A DNA stretch of 64,000 nucleotides, taken from NCBI GenBank assembly GCA_017303975.1, contig JAFLBG010000011.1, positions 1 through 64,000 of the forward strand. Reading direction: 5' to 3'. Each line of letters begins with the position of its first letter. The stretch's first letter is position 1. Shown here piece by piece: positions 27,990-37,117 of this stretch. The notes beneath the pieces were generated by a model, which saw only the letters and a program-made list of their open reading frames with translations, ran no database searches and was not told the origin of the DNA. The DNA comes from Bacteroidota bacterium. GTDB lineage: Bacteria > Bacteroidota > Bacteroidia > JAFLBG01. The position numbers and the translations under genes were made by a program.

Positions 27990-29276
27990 TTAGATTGCTT
28001 CTGCAACAATAAACGTGCTTCCACACACTAAAATTAAATCGCCTTTTTTGTAATTTGTTTTTGCAGCGCGCAGTGCATGCTTCACAGATTTGTAACATTT
28101 TCCATGAAGTTTATATGTTAGTGCTGTGCGCTGAAGTTCTTGTTCGTCAAGCGATCTAGGAATCTTTGCTTTGCAAAAGTAGTAGGTAGCTGTTTTGGGC
28201 AGTAACGACAACATCTTGGTGTAGTCTTTATCATTTACTACCCCCAACACCCAATGTAGTTTAGTGTAGTGCGTGTTTTTTAGTTGGGCAAGTATTTCTT
28301 TTATTCCGGCTTCGTTGTGGCCAATGTCGGCAATTACTTTTGGTTGGGCCCACACTTGTTGCCATCTACCCAATAAGCCGGTGTTTTTAATTACATTTTT
28401 CAATCCCTTACTCAGGGCGGTGTTTGAAATAGAGTAGCCTAACTGATTAAGCCTTTCAATACTACAAAGTACAGTGGTGCAATTCTTTTTTTGATACATG
28501 CCAGAAAGTTCGCAATCGTATTTTGTTCCATTCGTACTTATTGATAAATAGTTCTTCCCTTTTACAGTAGCAGTATGGCAATTGGTTAGTTTAATTTTTT
28601 TGTCTGCAAATACTATGGGAGCGCTGTTTTTTGCAGCAGTAGAAATGAAAACTTCTTTTGTTTCTTTTTGTGTTTCACCAATCACCACAGGGGTGTTGTG
28701 TTTTATGATGCCAGCTTTTTCTAAAGCAATTTTAGGTAATGTGTTTCCCAGTAAATGAACATGGTCGTAACTGATATTGGTAATAATGCTTAAATCGGGC
28801 ATAATTACATTAGTTGAGTCTAGACGTCCTCCAAGCCCAACTTCAATTACAGCTACATCTACTTTTTTTTCTGCAAAATAATCGAAAGCTAGCGCTACCG
28901 TCATTTCAAAAAAGGAAGGATGTATGGTGTCGAAAACTTGAGAGTGCTTATTTACAAAAGCAATTACTTTTTTTTGTGAAATTTTTTTACCATTTATTTT
29001 TATTCGCTCTCTAAAATCTTTCAGGTGGGGCGATGTGTAAAGTCCAACTTTGTATCCTGCCTCTTGCAATACAGAAGCAATCATGTGAGAAGTAGAGCCC
29101 TTGCCATTAGTGCCGGCAATGTGAATACTTTTAAACCCTTGTTGGGGATTGTTCAAATGAGTACACAAAGCCCATGTATTATCTAAATTAGCCTTGTATG
29201 CAGCTGCTCCAATACGCTGATACATGGGCAATTTGCTGAATAAATAATCAAGCGTTTCTTTATAGGTTGCGAACAT
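27990..29276 (-). CDS. folC: Folylpolyglutamate / dihydrofolate synthase
   Basis: A 428-residue Mur-ligase-fold enzyme that adds glutamate to folates. ATP site: IHIAGTNGKGSTSHMIASVLQEAGY (residues about 51-75), with TSPHLKDFRERIKINGKKIS (about 80-99) next and the C-terminal ligase lobe with GCGST-like motif LILVCGSTFIVAEAI. The family length of about 420-430 is met. The C-terminal VLGVVNDKDYTKML is the FolC-specific loop. Cytoplasmic. Single gene, convergent with rluF, divergent from the aminotransferase gene. Confidence 0.94.
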   Translation of the reverse strand: MFATYKETLDYLFSKLPMYQRIGAAAYKANLDNTWALCTHLNNPQQGFKSIHIAGTNGKGSTSHMIASVLQEAGYKVGLYTSPHLKDFRERIKINGKKISQKKVIAFVNKHSQVFDTIHPSFFEMTVALAFDYFAEKKVDVAVIEVGLGGRLDSTNVIMPDLSIITNISYDHVHLLGNTLPKIALEKAGIIKHNTPVVIGETQKETKEVFISTAAKNSAPIVFADKKIKLTNCHTATVKGKNYLSISTNGTKYDCELSGMYQKKNCTTVLCSIERLNQLGYSISNTALSKGLKNVIKNTGLLGRWQQVWAQPKVIADIGHNEAGIKEILAQLKNTHYTKLHWVLGVVNDKDYTKMLSLLPKTATYYFCKAKIPRSLDEQELQRTALTYKLHGKCYKSVKHALRAAKTNYKKGDLILVCGSTFIVAEAI

Positions 29277-29353
29277 TTAATTGGATTTAGGCTACAAAAA
29301 TAAGTTTTTGAATTCGTAAATATCAGTTTAACTTTAAACTATAAAATTATTTT

Positions 29354-30553
29354 ATGCCAACAATTTCAACAAAGGCTAATTCAATGCCTTCATCGCCCAT
29401 ACGTAAATTAGTTCCATATGCAGAAGATGCAAAGAAAAAGGGAATTAAAATTTATCACTTAAATATTGGGCAACCAGATATAGAGACTCCCGAAACAATG
29501 TTGAATGCGATAAGAAATTTTTCTCCTAAAGTTGTTGAATATACGCATAGCGCAGGCACCGAGAATTATAGGAAAAAACTGGTTGGCTATTACCAAAAGT
29601 ATAACATTCATCTTTCTTATACCGATATATTAATAACTACCGGAGGTTCTGAGGCAATAGAAATAGCTATGATGAGTTGTTTAAATGCAGGCGATGAAAT
29701 ACTCATTCCGGAACCTTTTTATGCCAATTACAACGGCTTTTCTGCACAAGCAGATGTTGTGGTAAAGCCTATTCGTTCGTTTATTAAAGATGGATTTGCA
29801 TTGCCTCCAATAGCAGAATTTGAAAAACTAATCACCCCCAAAACAAAGGCAATTATGATATGCAATCCGGGAAATCCAACCGGATATCTTTATTCTAAGC
29901 AAGAATTAGAATCATTAAAGGAATTGGTGCTTAAGTATGATTTGTTTTTATTTGCCGATGAGGTGTACAGGGAGTTTTGTTACGATGGAAAAGAGTATGT
30001 TTCTGTTATGCATCTTTCGGGTATAGAAAATAATGCTATTCTGCTGGATTCTATTTCTAAACGTTATAGCGCATGTGGAGCTAGAATAGGGGCGTTGATA
30101 ACAAAAAATAAAAAAGTGATTGAAGCTGCATTAAAATTTGCACAGGCTAGATTAAGCCCTCCTACTTTTGGTCAAGTAGCTGCAGAGGCTGCTATTGATA
30201 CACCCGATAGTTATTTTGCAAGTGTAAAAAAAGAATACACCGAACGTAGAGATTTGGTAATAGAAGCTCTTAATAAAATGGAAGGTGTATTTTGTCCAAA
30301 GCCAAGCGGTGCTTTTTATTGCATAGCCCAGTTGCCAATTGACGATTCCGATAAATTTTGCCAATGGCTTTTAGAGTCGTTCGAACACAACAAGCAAACC
30401 GTTATGTTAGCCCCAGCAACGGGGTTTTATTCAACTCCCGGGCAAGGAAAACAAGAAGTTAGAATTGCGTACGTGTTAAATAAAGAATCGCTAAAAAGCG
30501 CCATGGGGTGCTTGGAGAAGGCGCTTAAAGTTTATCCCGGAAAAATTAATTAA
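29354..30553 (+). CDS. Class I/II PLP-dependent aminotransferase (AspB-like)
   Basis: A 399-residue aminotransferase. The Schiff-base Lys236 lies in LLDSISKRYSACGARIGAL. NPGNPTGYLYSKQELESL (residues about 171-188) and FADEVYREFCYDG are the standard substrate- and PLP-binding regions. It resembles aspartate/aromatic aminotransferases of the AspC-I-gamma group; the amino donor cannot be decided from sequence. The 76-bp gap from folC includes a 7-bp inverted repeat AGTTTAA…TTAAACT (29325-29340) upstream of the start, a possible regulatory site. No operon partner downstream, where the next gene converges. Confidence 0.9.
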   Translation: MPTISTKANSMPSSPIRKLVPYAEDAKKKGIKIYHLNIGQPDIETPETMLNAIRNFSPKVVEYTHSAGTENYRKKLVGYYQKYNIHLSYTDILITTGGSEAIEIAMMSCLNAGDEILIPEPFYANYNGFSAQADVVVKPIRSFIKDGFALPPIAEFEKLITPKTKAIMICNPGNPTGYLYSKQELESLKELVLKYDLFLFADEVYREFCYDGKEYVSVMHLSGIENNAILLDSISKRYSACGARIGALITKNKKVIEAALKFAQARLSPPTFGQVAAEAAIDTPDSYFASVKKEYTERRDLVIEALNKMEGVFCPKPSGAFYCIAQLPIDDSDKFCQWLLESFEHNKQTVMLAPATGFYSTPGQGKQEVRIAYVLNKESLKSAMGCLEKALKVYPGKIN

Positions 30554-30566
30554 GGAAGAGTTAGAT

Positions 30567-30944
30567 TTACTTCCCTGCAGGTCTAGTACTTACGGTAACT
30601 ACATATCGTAGTATAGACTCTTGACCGTTGGCATCCACAACTTCTTTTCCGGCTTTTTTGTTTGTCTTCTTCGCCATGCCGGGTACAATTTTTATCCACT
30701 GTTCTTCTGTATAGTCTGAAGGCTTTACAAGTCCGTGGCAACTGCCACAGTTTTGTTCATATAAATTTTTTCCTTCGTTTAATGCAGCTACTGTATAACC
30801 CGGATATTTACTTGACACCCTGTCAACATCTACTTGTGCCTGTGATCTTGTTTCTGTTTTTGTTTCTAATTGCGCAGGAGCGGATGTTTTTTTACTACAT
30901 GCTATAGCAAGTAAAATAATACCAATGTAAATTAGGTTTCTCAT
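30567..30944 (-). CDS. Small cytochrome c lipoprotein
   Basis: A 125-residue lipoprotein whose signal peptide ends in LLAIAC (Cys16) followed by SKK. The mature part has one heme c motif, CGSCH, in ALNEGKNLYEQNCGSCHGLVKPSDYTEEQW, and the candidate distal Met is in KIVPGMAKK about 23 residues later. One heme, about 85 residues of fold, so a class I-like mini-cytochrome for periplasmic electron transfer, lipid-anchored. There is no oxidase or partner gene nearby. Minus strand, convergent with the aminotransferase. Confidence 0.85.
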   Translation of the reverse strand: MRNLIYIGIILLAIACSKKTSAPAQLETKTETRSQAQVDVDRVSSKYPGYTVAALNEGKNLYEQNCGSCHGLVKPSDYTEEQWIKIVPGMAKKTNKKAGKEVVDANGQESILRYVVTVSTRPAGK

Positions 30945-31003
30945 AGAAGAATTAAAATAGAATTCTGTTTTTAGTTTTAATAATAAGCAAGTATCAAAAG
31001 TAG

Positions 31004-33211
31004 TTATTCTGTTTTAATAAATTTTTGTGTAACTGCTTTTCCAGCAATAATTGCTCTTATAAAATATACTCCCTTTGGAATTTCTCTAATATCAATAGGT
31101 TGAGGCATCCCTCCTGAAATAGTTAATTTGTGTACAACTTGTCCATTCATATTTACTATTTCGCAATCGTAAGAGTTATTCATTTCTTCGGGCAGTTGTA
31201 TGAAGATATTGCTAGTTGCGGGATTTGGATAAATGTGTAAAGCTAGTAATTCATCTTCATAAGAAGTTTCTGTTTCCTCTTGTAGCTCTTCGTCTGTTTT
31301 CGAGCTGTTGGTGTAAGGTAGTACAACTGTTTTCATGATAGAGGGCTTGAAATTCTTATTATTTCCGGTTGTTGCACCTACAAACTGCCAATTGCTATTA
31401 GTTGTGTTAGATAAACTTCTGAAAATGATGTAATATGTTCCAGGAGGTACATTTATAGAGGAGGTGTTGAAATTCAAGCTTTTTGATGCTCCTGCATTTA
31501 TACTAACGTTAGTTTTTATTTGAATGTCTTTTATAAAATCGCCATATAAATCGTATAGCGAAGCTCTCACTTGTCCATTAAAGTGTTGCGTACTCCAATT
31601 TTTGATGGTTGCACTTACAGAGCAACTTTTTCCTTTTGTAAAATTTCCGGAAGGGGAGGTTTTAATAGATGAATTTACAGCTAAGCTATCGTTAAAGGCT
31701 CTTACTTCAAGATTGTAAGGGTAGGTACCATAAGAAGCATTTGCAATAAGTTGCCAAGAAGGAGTTGTGGCATTCTTAAAATAAATTCCAAGTCTGTAAT
31801 CTGCCGGAACCACATTTACAAATGCACTGGAAAAATAAAGAGTTGTTGTAGCTCCTGGATTAATTGATATGGAGTTGAGTGTGCTTAAATTTTCAGCAAA
31901 TACATTTTTATTGTCAAATAATCTTGCAGCCAAACTGCCTGTTATTTTTGTGGTTCCGTAGTTTTTTATTTGAACCGCAATAAGTGTGCTAGTGCTATAT
32001 TTTATAGATGTTGGTACACTTACTTTTGATACAATTTGCAATTTTGCAGGATTCAAATTTTTTGGTTTTATCCCAATAGTTAGGTTTTGGTAATCGTTCC
32101 ATGTTAAATGACCATTTCCACCGGGTTGTAGGTTGCTAATTTGAAAGTAGCCATCATATAAACCTCCCCAACCCCAATTGATATGAAACAAATCATTTTG
32201 GTCGTAGCCATCTACAACAAAAGCATGTCCATATTCTAAATCGGCAGAACGCCCTCCTAATATGGCCACTCGGCTGTTGTTCAATTCTGTCTTTACTAAA
32301 TTAATCCATTGCAATTCGGTATAGTTTGTTCTTTCTATGTATTGTGTTGTAGAGGAGTAGCCAAAATATTTTTTAAGTGCAGTAGCCACATCATGAAAAT
32401 AAGCAAGACTCGATTTTTTGTTGTAGTTGATATTTATGGCTATACCGCAATGATACATTAGTTTTGCGATGGCATCTTTTTGTGCTGTTGAACTCGAAGA
32501 AGTAAGTTTATTTGGCATGTTTGTCCAGTCGTATTTGGTTGCGCCAAAATTTGCACCAATAGTGCCAAAGTAATCGTGATTATAGCTGTTTTGTCCCCAT
32601 CCTTGTTCCGGATAGTTCCAGTATTTTAGTGTTTGTGCAAATGCAGTAGCAACGCAGCCTGTAGGCGTATTTCCCGGACATAATTTATTGTATCCATCAT
32701 TTCGTTGTGTCCATTTTGTTTTCACCAATGGTGCAACACTTGATTGTATTTGTTGAGATTGTCCATATTTTATAGCACCACTACTTAAAATACTTTGCCA
32801 CTTTTGTTTGGTAGCAGAGCTCTGTATCGAGTTTTCAATTACATATTGTATCTCTTGTGTATATTGATTTAAAAGTGCGGTAAAATGCTCAGGCATATTG
32901 GTGGTGTCAAATCCACCTTCGTTAGAATAACCAATAATAGGATTGATGTTATCATCGGCAGCAACCATCACAAATCCGTTGTTGTTATTAATACTAAATA
33001 CATAGAATGCATTTTTGAAACTTAAATCGGACGATTTAAATTTTTGTGTATAGGCGGTTTGCAAATTAGTAGTGCCCGAGAGGGTTGATAATCCCTTTTG
33101 GTGGGATATATAATGGCTAGCAATAGATAATGCTTCTGATTCTTTTACGGGTGTTGCATACGAATAATATACACAAAGCGCAAATAGCGCAATTGATAGT
33201 GCTTTTTTCAT
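31004..33211 (-). CDS. C10 (streptopain-like) cysteine peptidase with T9SS sorting tail
   Basis: A 735-residue secreted protease. Signal peptide 1-20 (ALSIALFALCVYYSYAT), then an inhibitory propeptide to about residue 160. The catalytic Cys186 is in PTGCVATAFAQTLKYW and His329 in YGHAFVVDGYDQNDLFHINWGWGG, the SpeB/PrtT pattern. Residues about 375-640 hold two CARDB/Ig-like repeats. The C-terminus is a T9SS type A sorting domain: LHIYPNPATSNIFIQLP … GVYFIRAIIAGKAVTQKFIK. Acts outside the cell or on its surface. Length is larger than streptopain because of the added modules. Probably scavenges peptides from proteins. Confidence 0.93.
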   Translation of the reverse strand: MKKALSIALFALCVYYSYATPVKESEALSIASHYISHQKGLSTLSGTTNLQTAYTQKFKSSDLSFKNAFYVFSINNNNGFVMVAADDNINPIIGYSNEGGFDTTNMPEHFTALLNQYTQEIQYVIENSIQSSATKQKWQSILSSGAIKYGQSQQIQSSVAPLVKTKWTQRNDGYNKLCPGNTPTGCVATAFAQTLKYWNYPEQGWGQNSYNHDYFGTIGANFGATKYDWTNMPNKLTSSSSTAQKDAIAKLMYHCGIAININYNKKSSLAYFHDVATALKKYFGYSSTTQYIERTNYTELQWINLVKTELNNSRVAILGGRSADLEYGHAFVVDGYDQNDLFHINWGWGGLYDGYFQISNLQPGGNGHLTWNDYQNLTIGIKPKNLNPAKLQIVSKVSVPTSIKYSTSTLIAVQIKNYGTTKITGSLAARLFDNKNVFAENLSTLNSISINPGATTTLYFSSAFVNVVPADYRLGIYFKNATTPSWQLIANASYGTYPYNLEVRAFNDSLAVNSSIKTSPSGNFTKGKSCSVSATIKNWSTQHFNGQVRASLYDLYGDFIKDIQIKTNVSINAGASKSLNFNTSSINVPPGTYYIIFRSLSNTTNSNWQFVGATTGNNKNFKPSIMKTVVLPYTNSSKTDEELQEETETSYEDELLALHIYPNPATSNIFIQLPEEMNNSYDCEIVNMNGQVVHKLTISGGMPQPIDIREIPKGVYFIRAIIAGKAVTQKFIKTE

Positions 33212-33392
33212 GAGTTGTGGTTAAGTTATAAGTAGTTTTTGCTACTTACGCCCGCAAATATACCTCAGAAAAGAGCAAACGTCCACTTTTAGCCTAATTT
33301 TTTGCAAATCATTGGTAGGAAGGTGTTTAGCTACGATTAAGCAGTGTGTTTTTCAACTGTCTATTTAGGCTTTAAATCGCTAAATTTACAGC

Positions 33393-34115
33393 ATGAATGT
33401 ATTTTATGTTGAAAAAATTGTTCCGTACCAACCGCTAATCCTTTCTCCGGAAGAGTCTAAGCATCTTATTCGTGTGTTGCGCAAAGCCAAAGGAGATATC
33501 GTACAAGTTACAAACGGTAGGAGTGAGATGTATGAAGCTGTTATTAATAATGACAATTATAAAACGGGGTGTGAGCTTTTGTTGACAGCCAAATTGGAGA
33601 ATACAAAAGAGACCTATTATTCGCATATTGCCATTTCTCCTACAAAAAATTTAGATCGCTTGGAGTGGTTTGTAGAAAAAGCAACAGAGCTGGGTGTGCA
33701 TCAAATTACACCCTTGATTTGTGCAAGAACAGAAAAAGGTAATGTGAAAAAAGACAGATTAGAAAAAATAGCACTGGCTGCGATGAAACAAAGTGGAAGA
33801 GCTTGGCTACCTATCATTTCAGAGGCGGTGGAGTTTGATACCTTTATAAATACAGTGCAACAGGAAGATCAGAAATTTGTTGCCTACTGTGAGCATTTGT
33901 ACGAAAAAAAATCACCACCACATTTATCTAATCAATTAAAAAGAGGGAGTCGTTATACTGTACTTATTGGCCCGGAAGGGGATTTTACTAAGGAAGAGGT
34001 GCAACAAGCACTACAAAAAGGATTTGAAAATGTGAGTTTAGGAGGCAACAGGCTTCGCACCGAAACAGCTGCATTATATGCTTGTTCGTGTGTGTATACG
34101 TGTAATAAGAATTAG
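33393..34115 (+). CDS. rsmE: 16S rRNA (uracil1498-N3)-methyltransferase
   Basis: A 240-residue SPOUT methyltransferase. The C-terminal knot is intact: VLIGPEGDFTKEEV (residues about 194-207) and VSLGGNRLRTETAAL near the end. The N-terminal PUA-like part begins MNVFYVEKIVPYQPLILSPEESKHLIRVLRKAKGD, typical of RsmE. Methylates U1498 of 16S rRNA. TAAATTTA at 33381-33388 lies only 4 bp before the ATG; if it is a -7 element the transcript would be leaderless. The last 4 bp overlap the convergent omega-amidase gene. Confidence 0.93.
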   Translation: MNVFYVEKIVPYQPLILSPEESKHLIRVLRKAKGDIVQVTNGRSEMYEAVINNDNYKTGCELLLTAKLENTKETYYSHIAISPTKNLDRLEWFVEKATELGVHQITPLICARTEKGNVKKDRLEKIALAAMKQSGRAWLPIISEAVEFDTFINTVQQEDQKFVAYCEHLYEKKSPPHLSNQLKRGSRYTVLIGPEGDFTKEEVQQALQKGFENVSLGGNRLRTETAALYACSCVYTCNKN

Positions 34116-34912
34116 TTAGAAAGCGTAAAGCTATCCGCATCCATCCATACGGGAAAATTTGTTCGGTACTCCGTTAGTTTTTCTCTAGATAATTCAACTG
34201 TTTCAACAGAATTTTCGTGAGGTTTTGTGTTGCTTACTCGCTCTCCTAAAAAATTAAGAACAGCAGAATCTCCAGAATATGGTATGTTGTTGCCGTCTGA
34301 GCCAATTCTATTTACACCTACAACGTAACAATGATTTTCAATAGCTCTAGCTTGCAGCAGTGTTTTCCACGCAATGCTTCTTCTTTCGGGCCAATTTGCA
34401 ACAAATACGGCTAAATCGTATTCAATAGATTCTATGCTTTTGGTGTCGGTTGTAAATTTATTTCTGCACCAAATTGGGAAGCGTAAATCGTAGCAAACAA
34501 AGAATCTCACATTCCAGCCTTTTATCCGAATGGTAAGTGGTTTATTCCCGGGAGTGTAAACATTGTTTTCCTCCGACATCCTAAATAAATGTTTTTTATC
34601 GTAGTAGTGGATGTTTTCGTTCTCGTCAACAACTACCAGTCGATTGTAAAAGCCGGAATTTTCTTTTATTACAAGACTTCCACAGATAGTGCAGTTTTTT
34701 TCTTTTGCAATTTTTTTCATCCATGTTACAGATTCTCCACGCATGTCTTCTGCTACAGCAGCTGCATTCATAGTAAATCCGGAGCTAAACATTTCCGGTA
34801 AAATTATTAAATCGGAGTTGCTTATGTTTTGCAGTTGATTAGAAAGAGCACTTAAATTTTTTTCTCTTTCCTCCCAAAACAAAGCAGTTTGAACAATGGA
34901 TACTTTTAGCAT
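34112..34912 (-). CDS. Omega-amidase, carbon-nitrogen hydrolase family
   Basis: A 266-residue nitrilase-fold amidase of the YafV/NIT2 type. Catalytic Glu40 (LIILPEMFSSGF), Lys107 (YYDKKHLF) and Cys140 (FFVCYDLRFPIWCRN) make the triad. It hydrolyses alpha-ketoglutaramate and alpha-ketosuccinamate to the keto acid and ammonia. Its partner is the methionine aminotransferase gene 26 bp upstream on the same strand; the pair forms the glutamine transaminase/omega-amidase pathway. No signal peptide. Substrate assignment is by family and context. Confidence 0.88.
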   Translation of the reverse strand: MLKVSIVQTALFWEEREKNLSALSNQLQNISNSDLIILPEMFSSGFTMNAAAVAEDMRGESVTWMKKIAKEKNCTICGSLVIKENSGFYNRLVVVDENENIHYYDKKHLFRMSEENNVYTPGNKPLTIRIKGWNVRFFVCYDLRFPIWCRNKFTTDTKSIESIEYDLAVFVANWPERRSIAWKTLLQARAIENHCYVVGVNRIGSDGNNIPYSGDSAVLNFLGERVSNTKPHENSVETVELSREKLTEYRTNFPVWMDADSFTLSN

Positions 34913-34938
34913 TTAAATTTTTTTAGTGTTCCTTTTTT

Positions 34939-36096
34939 TTAAATCTTACAAAGTATTTCAGCAGCTTTTTCTATGGTTTCTTCTTTTTTTGCAAAACAAA
35001 ACCGCAACATTTTATTGTCGATTGGAGTGTGGTAAAATACCGACACCGGTATGGCTGCAATTTTATTTTCTTTTACCAATCGAAGCGCATACTCTGTATC
35101 TGCTTCGTTTGTAATTGCACTGTAATCGAGCAACTGGAAGTATGTGCCACTTGCAGGATTTATTTTAAATCGTGAGCCAGAAATTAATTTATTAAAATAG
35201 TCGCGTTTTTTTTGGTAGAAATTGCCCAACTCTAAATACAAATCTTTCTTTTGAAGGTACTCTGTTAATGCATGCTGAATGGGTGTATTTACCGAAAAAA
35301 CCAAGAATTGATGCACTTTTCTGACCTCGGCAGTTAAGCTTGGAGGAGCAAGTATATAACCCATTTTCCAGCCCGTGGTGTGGTATGTTTTTCCGAAAGA
35401 GGAAATGACAAAACTTCTTTCTGCTAATCCGGGGTATTGGCAAGCACTTTGGTGTTTGTGTGTGTCAAATAAAATATGTTCGTATACCTCATCACTTATA
35501 ACAAGAATGTCGGTATCGGCTGTTAATTTTTCCAGAGTTGCCAAATCATCTGCAGATAGAATACTTCCCGTTGGATTGTGTGGAGTATTTATAATTATCA
35601 TCCTGGTTTTATGGCTAATTACTTTTTTTACTTCCTCCCAATTTATTTCGTATGTAGGAGCTTTTAGTTGCATGAAAATTGTTTTTCCTCCGCACAGTTC
35701 AATGGCAGGTTGGTAACAATCGTAGGCAGGTTCAAAAATGATTACTTCATCTCCTTCACGCACCACGCTTGTAATTACAGTAAATATTGCTTGTGTTGCT
35801 CCGGCAGTAATGGTAATCTCCGTTTCGGGATTGTATTTTGCTCCGTACAAAAATTCTGTTTTTTCGGCTATGGCTTCTCTAAGGCTCATTAAACCTGGCA
35901 TAGGGGCATATTGGTTAAATCCCTTTTTCATGTATTTCGAAACAAGGTCAATCAATTCGGTATCACAATTAAAATCCGGAAAGCCTTGCGCCATGTTTAT
36001 TGCACCGTGTTCAGTAGCGGCTTTTGTCATGATGGCAAATATGCTGGTATTGGCTGTAGGTAGTTTAGAATGTATGGGCGATTTATATTGTGGCAT
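34939..36096 (-). CDS. Methionine aminotransferase (YbdL/KAT-like)
   Basis: A 385-residue class I PLP aminotransferase. Lys236 in VISSFGKTYHTTGWKMGY binds PLP; NTPHNPTGSILSADDL and VISDEVYEHILFD are the usual PLP-contact regions. The sequence from MAQGFPDFNCD to KGFNQYAPMPGLMSLREAIA matches the YbdL/kynurenine aminotransferase branch. It transfers amino groups from methionine or glutamine to keto acids, and with the adjacent omega-amidase would consume ketoglutaramate, driving methionine salvage or keto acid reamination. Exact substrate is inferred. Confidence 0.9.
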   Translation of the reverse strand: MPQYKSPIHSKLPTANTSIFAIMTKAATEHGAINMAQGFPDFNCDTELIDLVSKYMKKGFNQYAPMPGLMSLREAIAEKTEFLYGAKYNPETEITITAGATQAIFTVITSVVREGDEVIIFEPAYDCYQPAIELCGGKTIFMQLKAPTYEINWEEVKKVISHKTRMIIINTPHNPTGSILSADDLATLEKLTADTDILVISDEVYEHILFDTHKHQSACQYPGLAERSFVISSFGKTYHTTGWKMGYILAPPSLTAEVRKVHQFLVFSVNTPIQHALTEYLQKKDLYLELGNFYQKKRDYFNKLISGSRFKINPASGTYFQLLDYSAITNEADTEYALRLVKENKIAAIPVSVFYHTPIDNKMLRFCFAKKEETIEKAAEILCKI

Positions 36097-36172
36097 TTTA
36101 AGAAGTATTTGAGTTAAATAATCAGCAAAAGTGTAAAAATAAATTTACCTTTACGCACAAATTTTTAATAAA

Positions 36173-36690
36173 ATGAATATAGAAAAAAACAAAGTAGTTT
36201 CTGTTACATACAAATTGAATGTAAAAAATGCTACACAACCTGAGGAGCGCTTTATTGAAGAGACAAATGCAGAAAATCCATTAACATTTTTAATGGGTTC
36301 GGGTAATTTGTTGGAAGCATTTGAGCATAATTAGCTGGAAAGAAAGTTGGTGATACATTCGATTTTATTTTATCGGCCCAAGATGGTTATGGAGTGCGAG
36401 ATGAGAAAAATGTGGTTGCCATAGCCAAACAAAATTTTGTTGATGATAAAGGAAATATTGAAGAAGGACTATTAGATATAGGTAATACCTTACCAATGCT
36501 TACACAAGACGGGCATAGAATGCACGGAATTGTTAAAAGTGTTACAGATACTACTGTTGAAATGGATTTTAACCATCCGTTAGCCGGAGAAGATTTGCAT
36601 TTTGCCGGAGAAGTTGTAGAAGTAAGAGCCGCTACAGCCGATGAAATTGCGCACGGACACGTACATGGACCTGGAGGACATCACCACTAA
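36173..36690 (+). pseudogene. slyD: SlyD-like FKBP peptidyl-prolyl isomerase, frameshifted
   Basis: From ATG at 36173 the frame reads MNIEKNKVVSVTYKLNVKN… then LLEAFEHN and a TAG at 36332-36334. In the next frame the family continues at once: LAGKKVGDTFDFILSAQDGYGVRDEKN and on to the end at 36690. One extra base in the AATT at 36329-36332 (AATTTAGC for AATTAGC) restores one frame of 172 codons. The two parts together give FKBP N-half, insert-in-flap region, GEDLHFAGEVVEVRAAT, and the His-rich metal-binding tail HGHVHGPGGHHH, all as in SlyD. Disruption could be real or a sequencing error. Confidence 0.82.
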
Positions 36691-37114
36691 ATTGAGCGCC
36701 AACGTTCTTTTTAGTAAGCCGTCTGAGTTAGAATTTGAAAAGGTAAAAGCGGGTATTTTAATACTACAACTTGATGGACGAATATTGAATCCCGACAATT
36801 TTATTGTTGCAAAGGTTGACAATAAAGTTGTTGGATTTGGTCAATTAAAAACGTTCTCTCATTATCAGGAGATATCTACCGTAGGTATATTGCCTCCTTA
36901 TGACCAACAAGGCATAGGTTCGAGACTAATAAAATTGTTGCTAGAAAAAAGCAATAAGCCGGTGTTTGTAGTAACCGTAATTCCTGCTTTTTTTAAACGA
37001 ATTGGGTTTACTGCTGCATCTAGTTACCCCGAATCTATCAACGAAAAGCTTACGTATTGCTCTACTCAACTTCCCGTAGCAGAAGAATATGTGGTAATGG
37101 AATACAATCGGTAG
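36665..37114 (+). CDS. GNAT family N-acetyltransferase
   Basis: About 149 residues from ATG 36665; an ATG at 36641 would add eight residues and deepen overlap with the preceding gene. Motif A is STVGILPPYDQQGIGSRLIKLLLEKS, with Q-x-x-G-x-G at QQGIGS. The N-terminal part ISTKLSANVLFSK-like is short and the C-terminal VTVIPAFFKRIGFTAAS is a typical beta-6 region. Overlaps the end of the frameshifted FKBP gene by 26 bp, a tight arrangement suggesting co-transcription. Substrate unknown. Confidence 0.8.
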   Translation: MDLEDITTKLSANVLFSKPSELEFEKVKAGILILQLDGRILNPDNFIVAKVDNKVVGFGQLKTFSHYQEISTVGILPPYDQQGIGSRLIKLLLEKSNKPVFVVTVIPAFFKRIGFTAASSYPESINEKLTYCSTQLPVAEEYVVMEYNR

Positions 37115-37117
37115 TTG

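Noticed and set aside
33381-33388. TAAATTTA boxes as firm promoters across the window
   Set aside because: The motif is AT-only and expected by chance at high frequency in intergenic DNA; only the gyrB case has a matching -33 element at suitable spacing.
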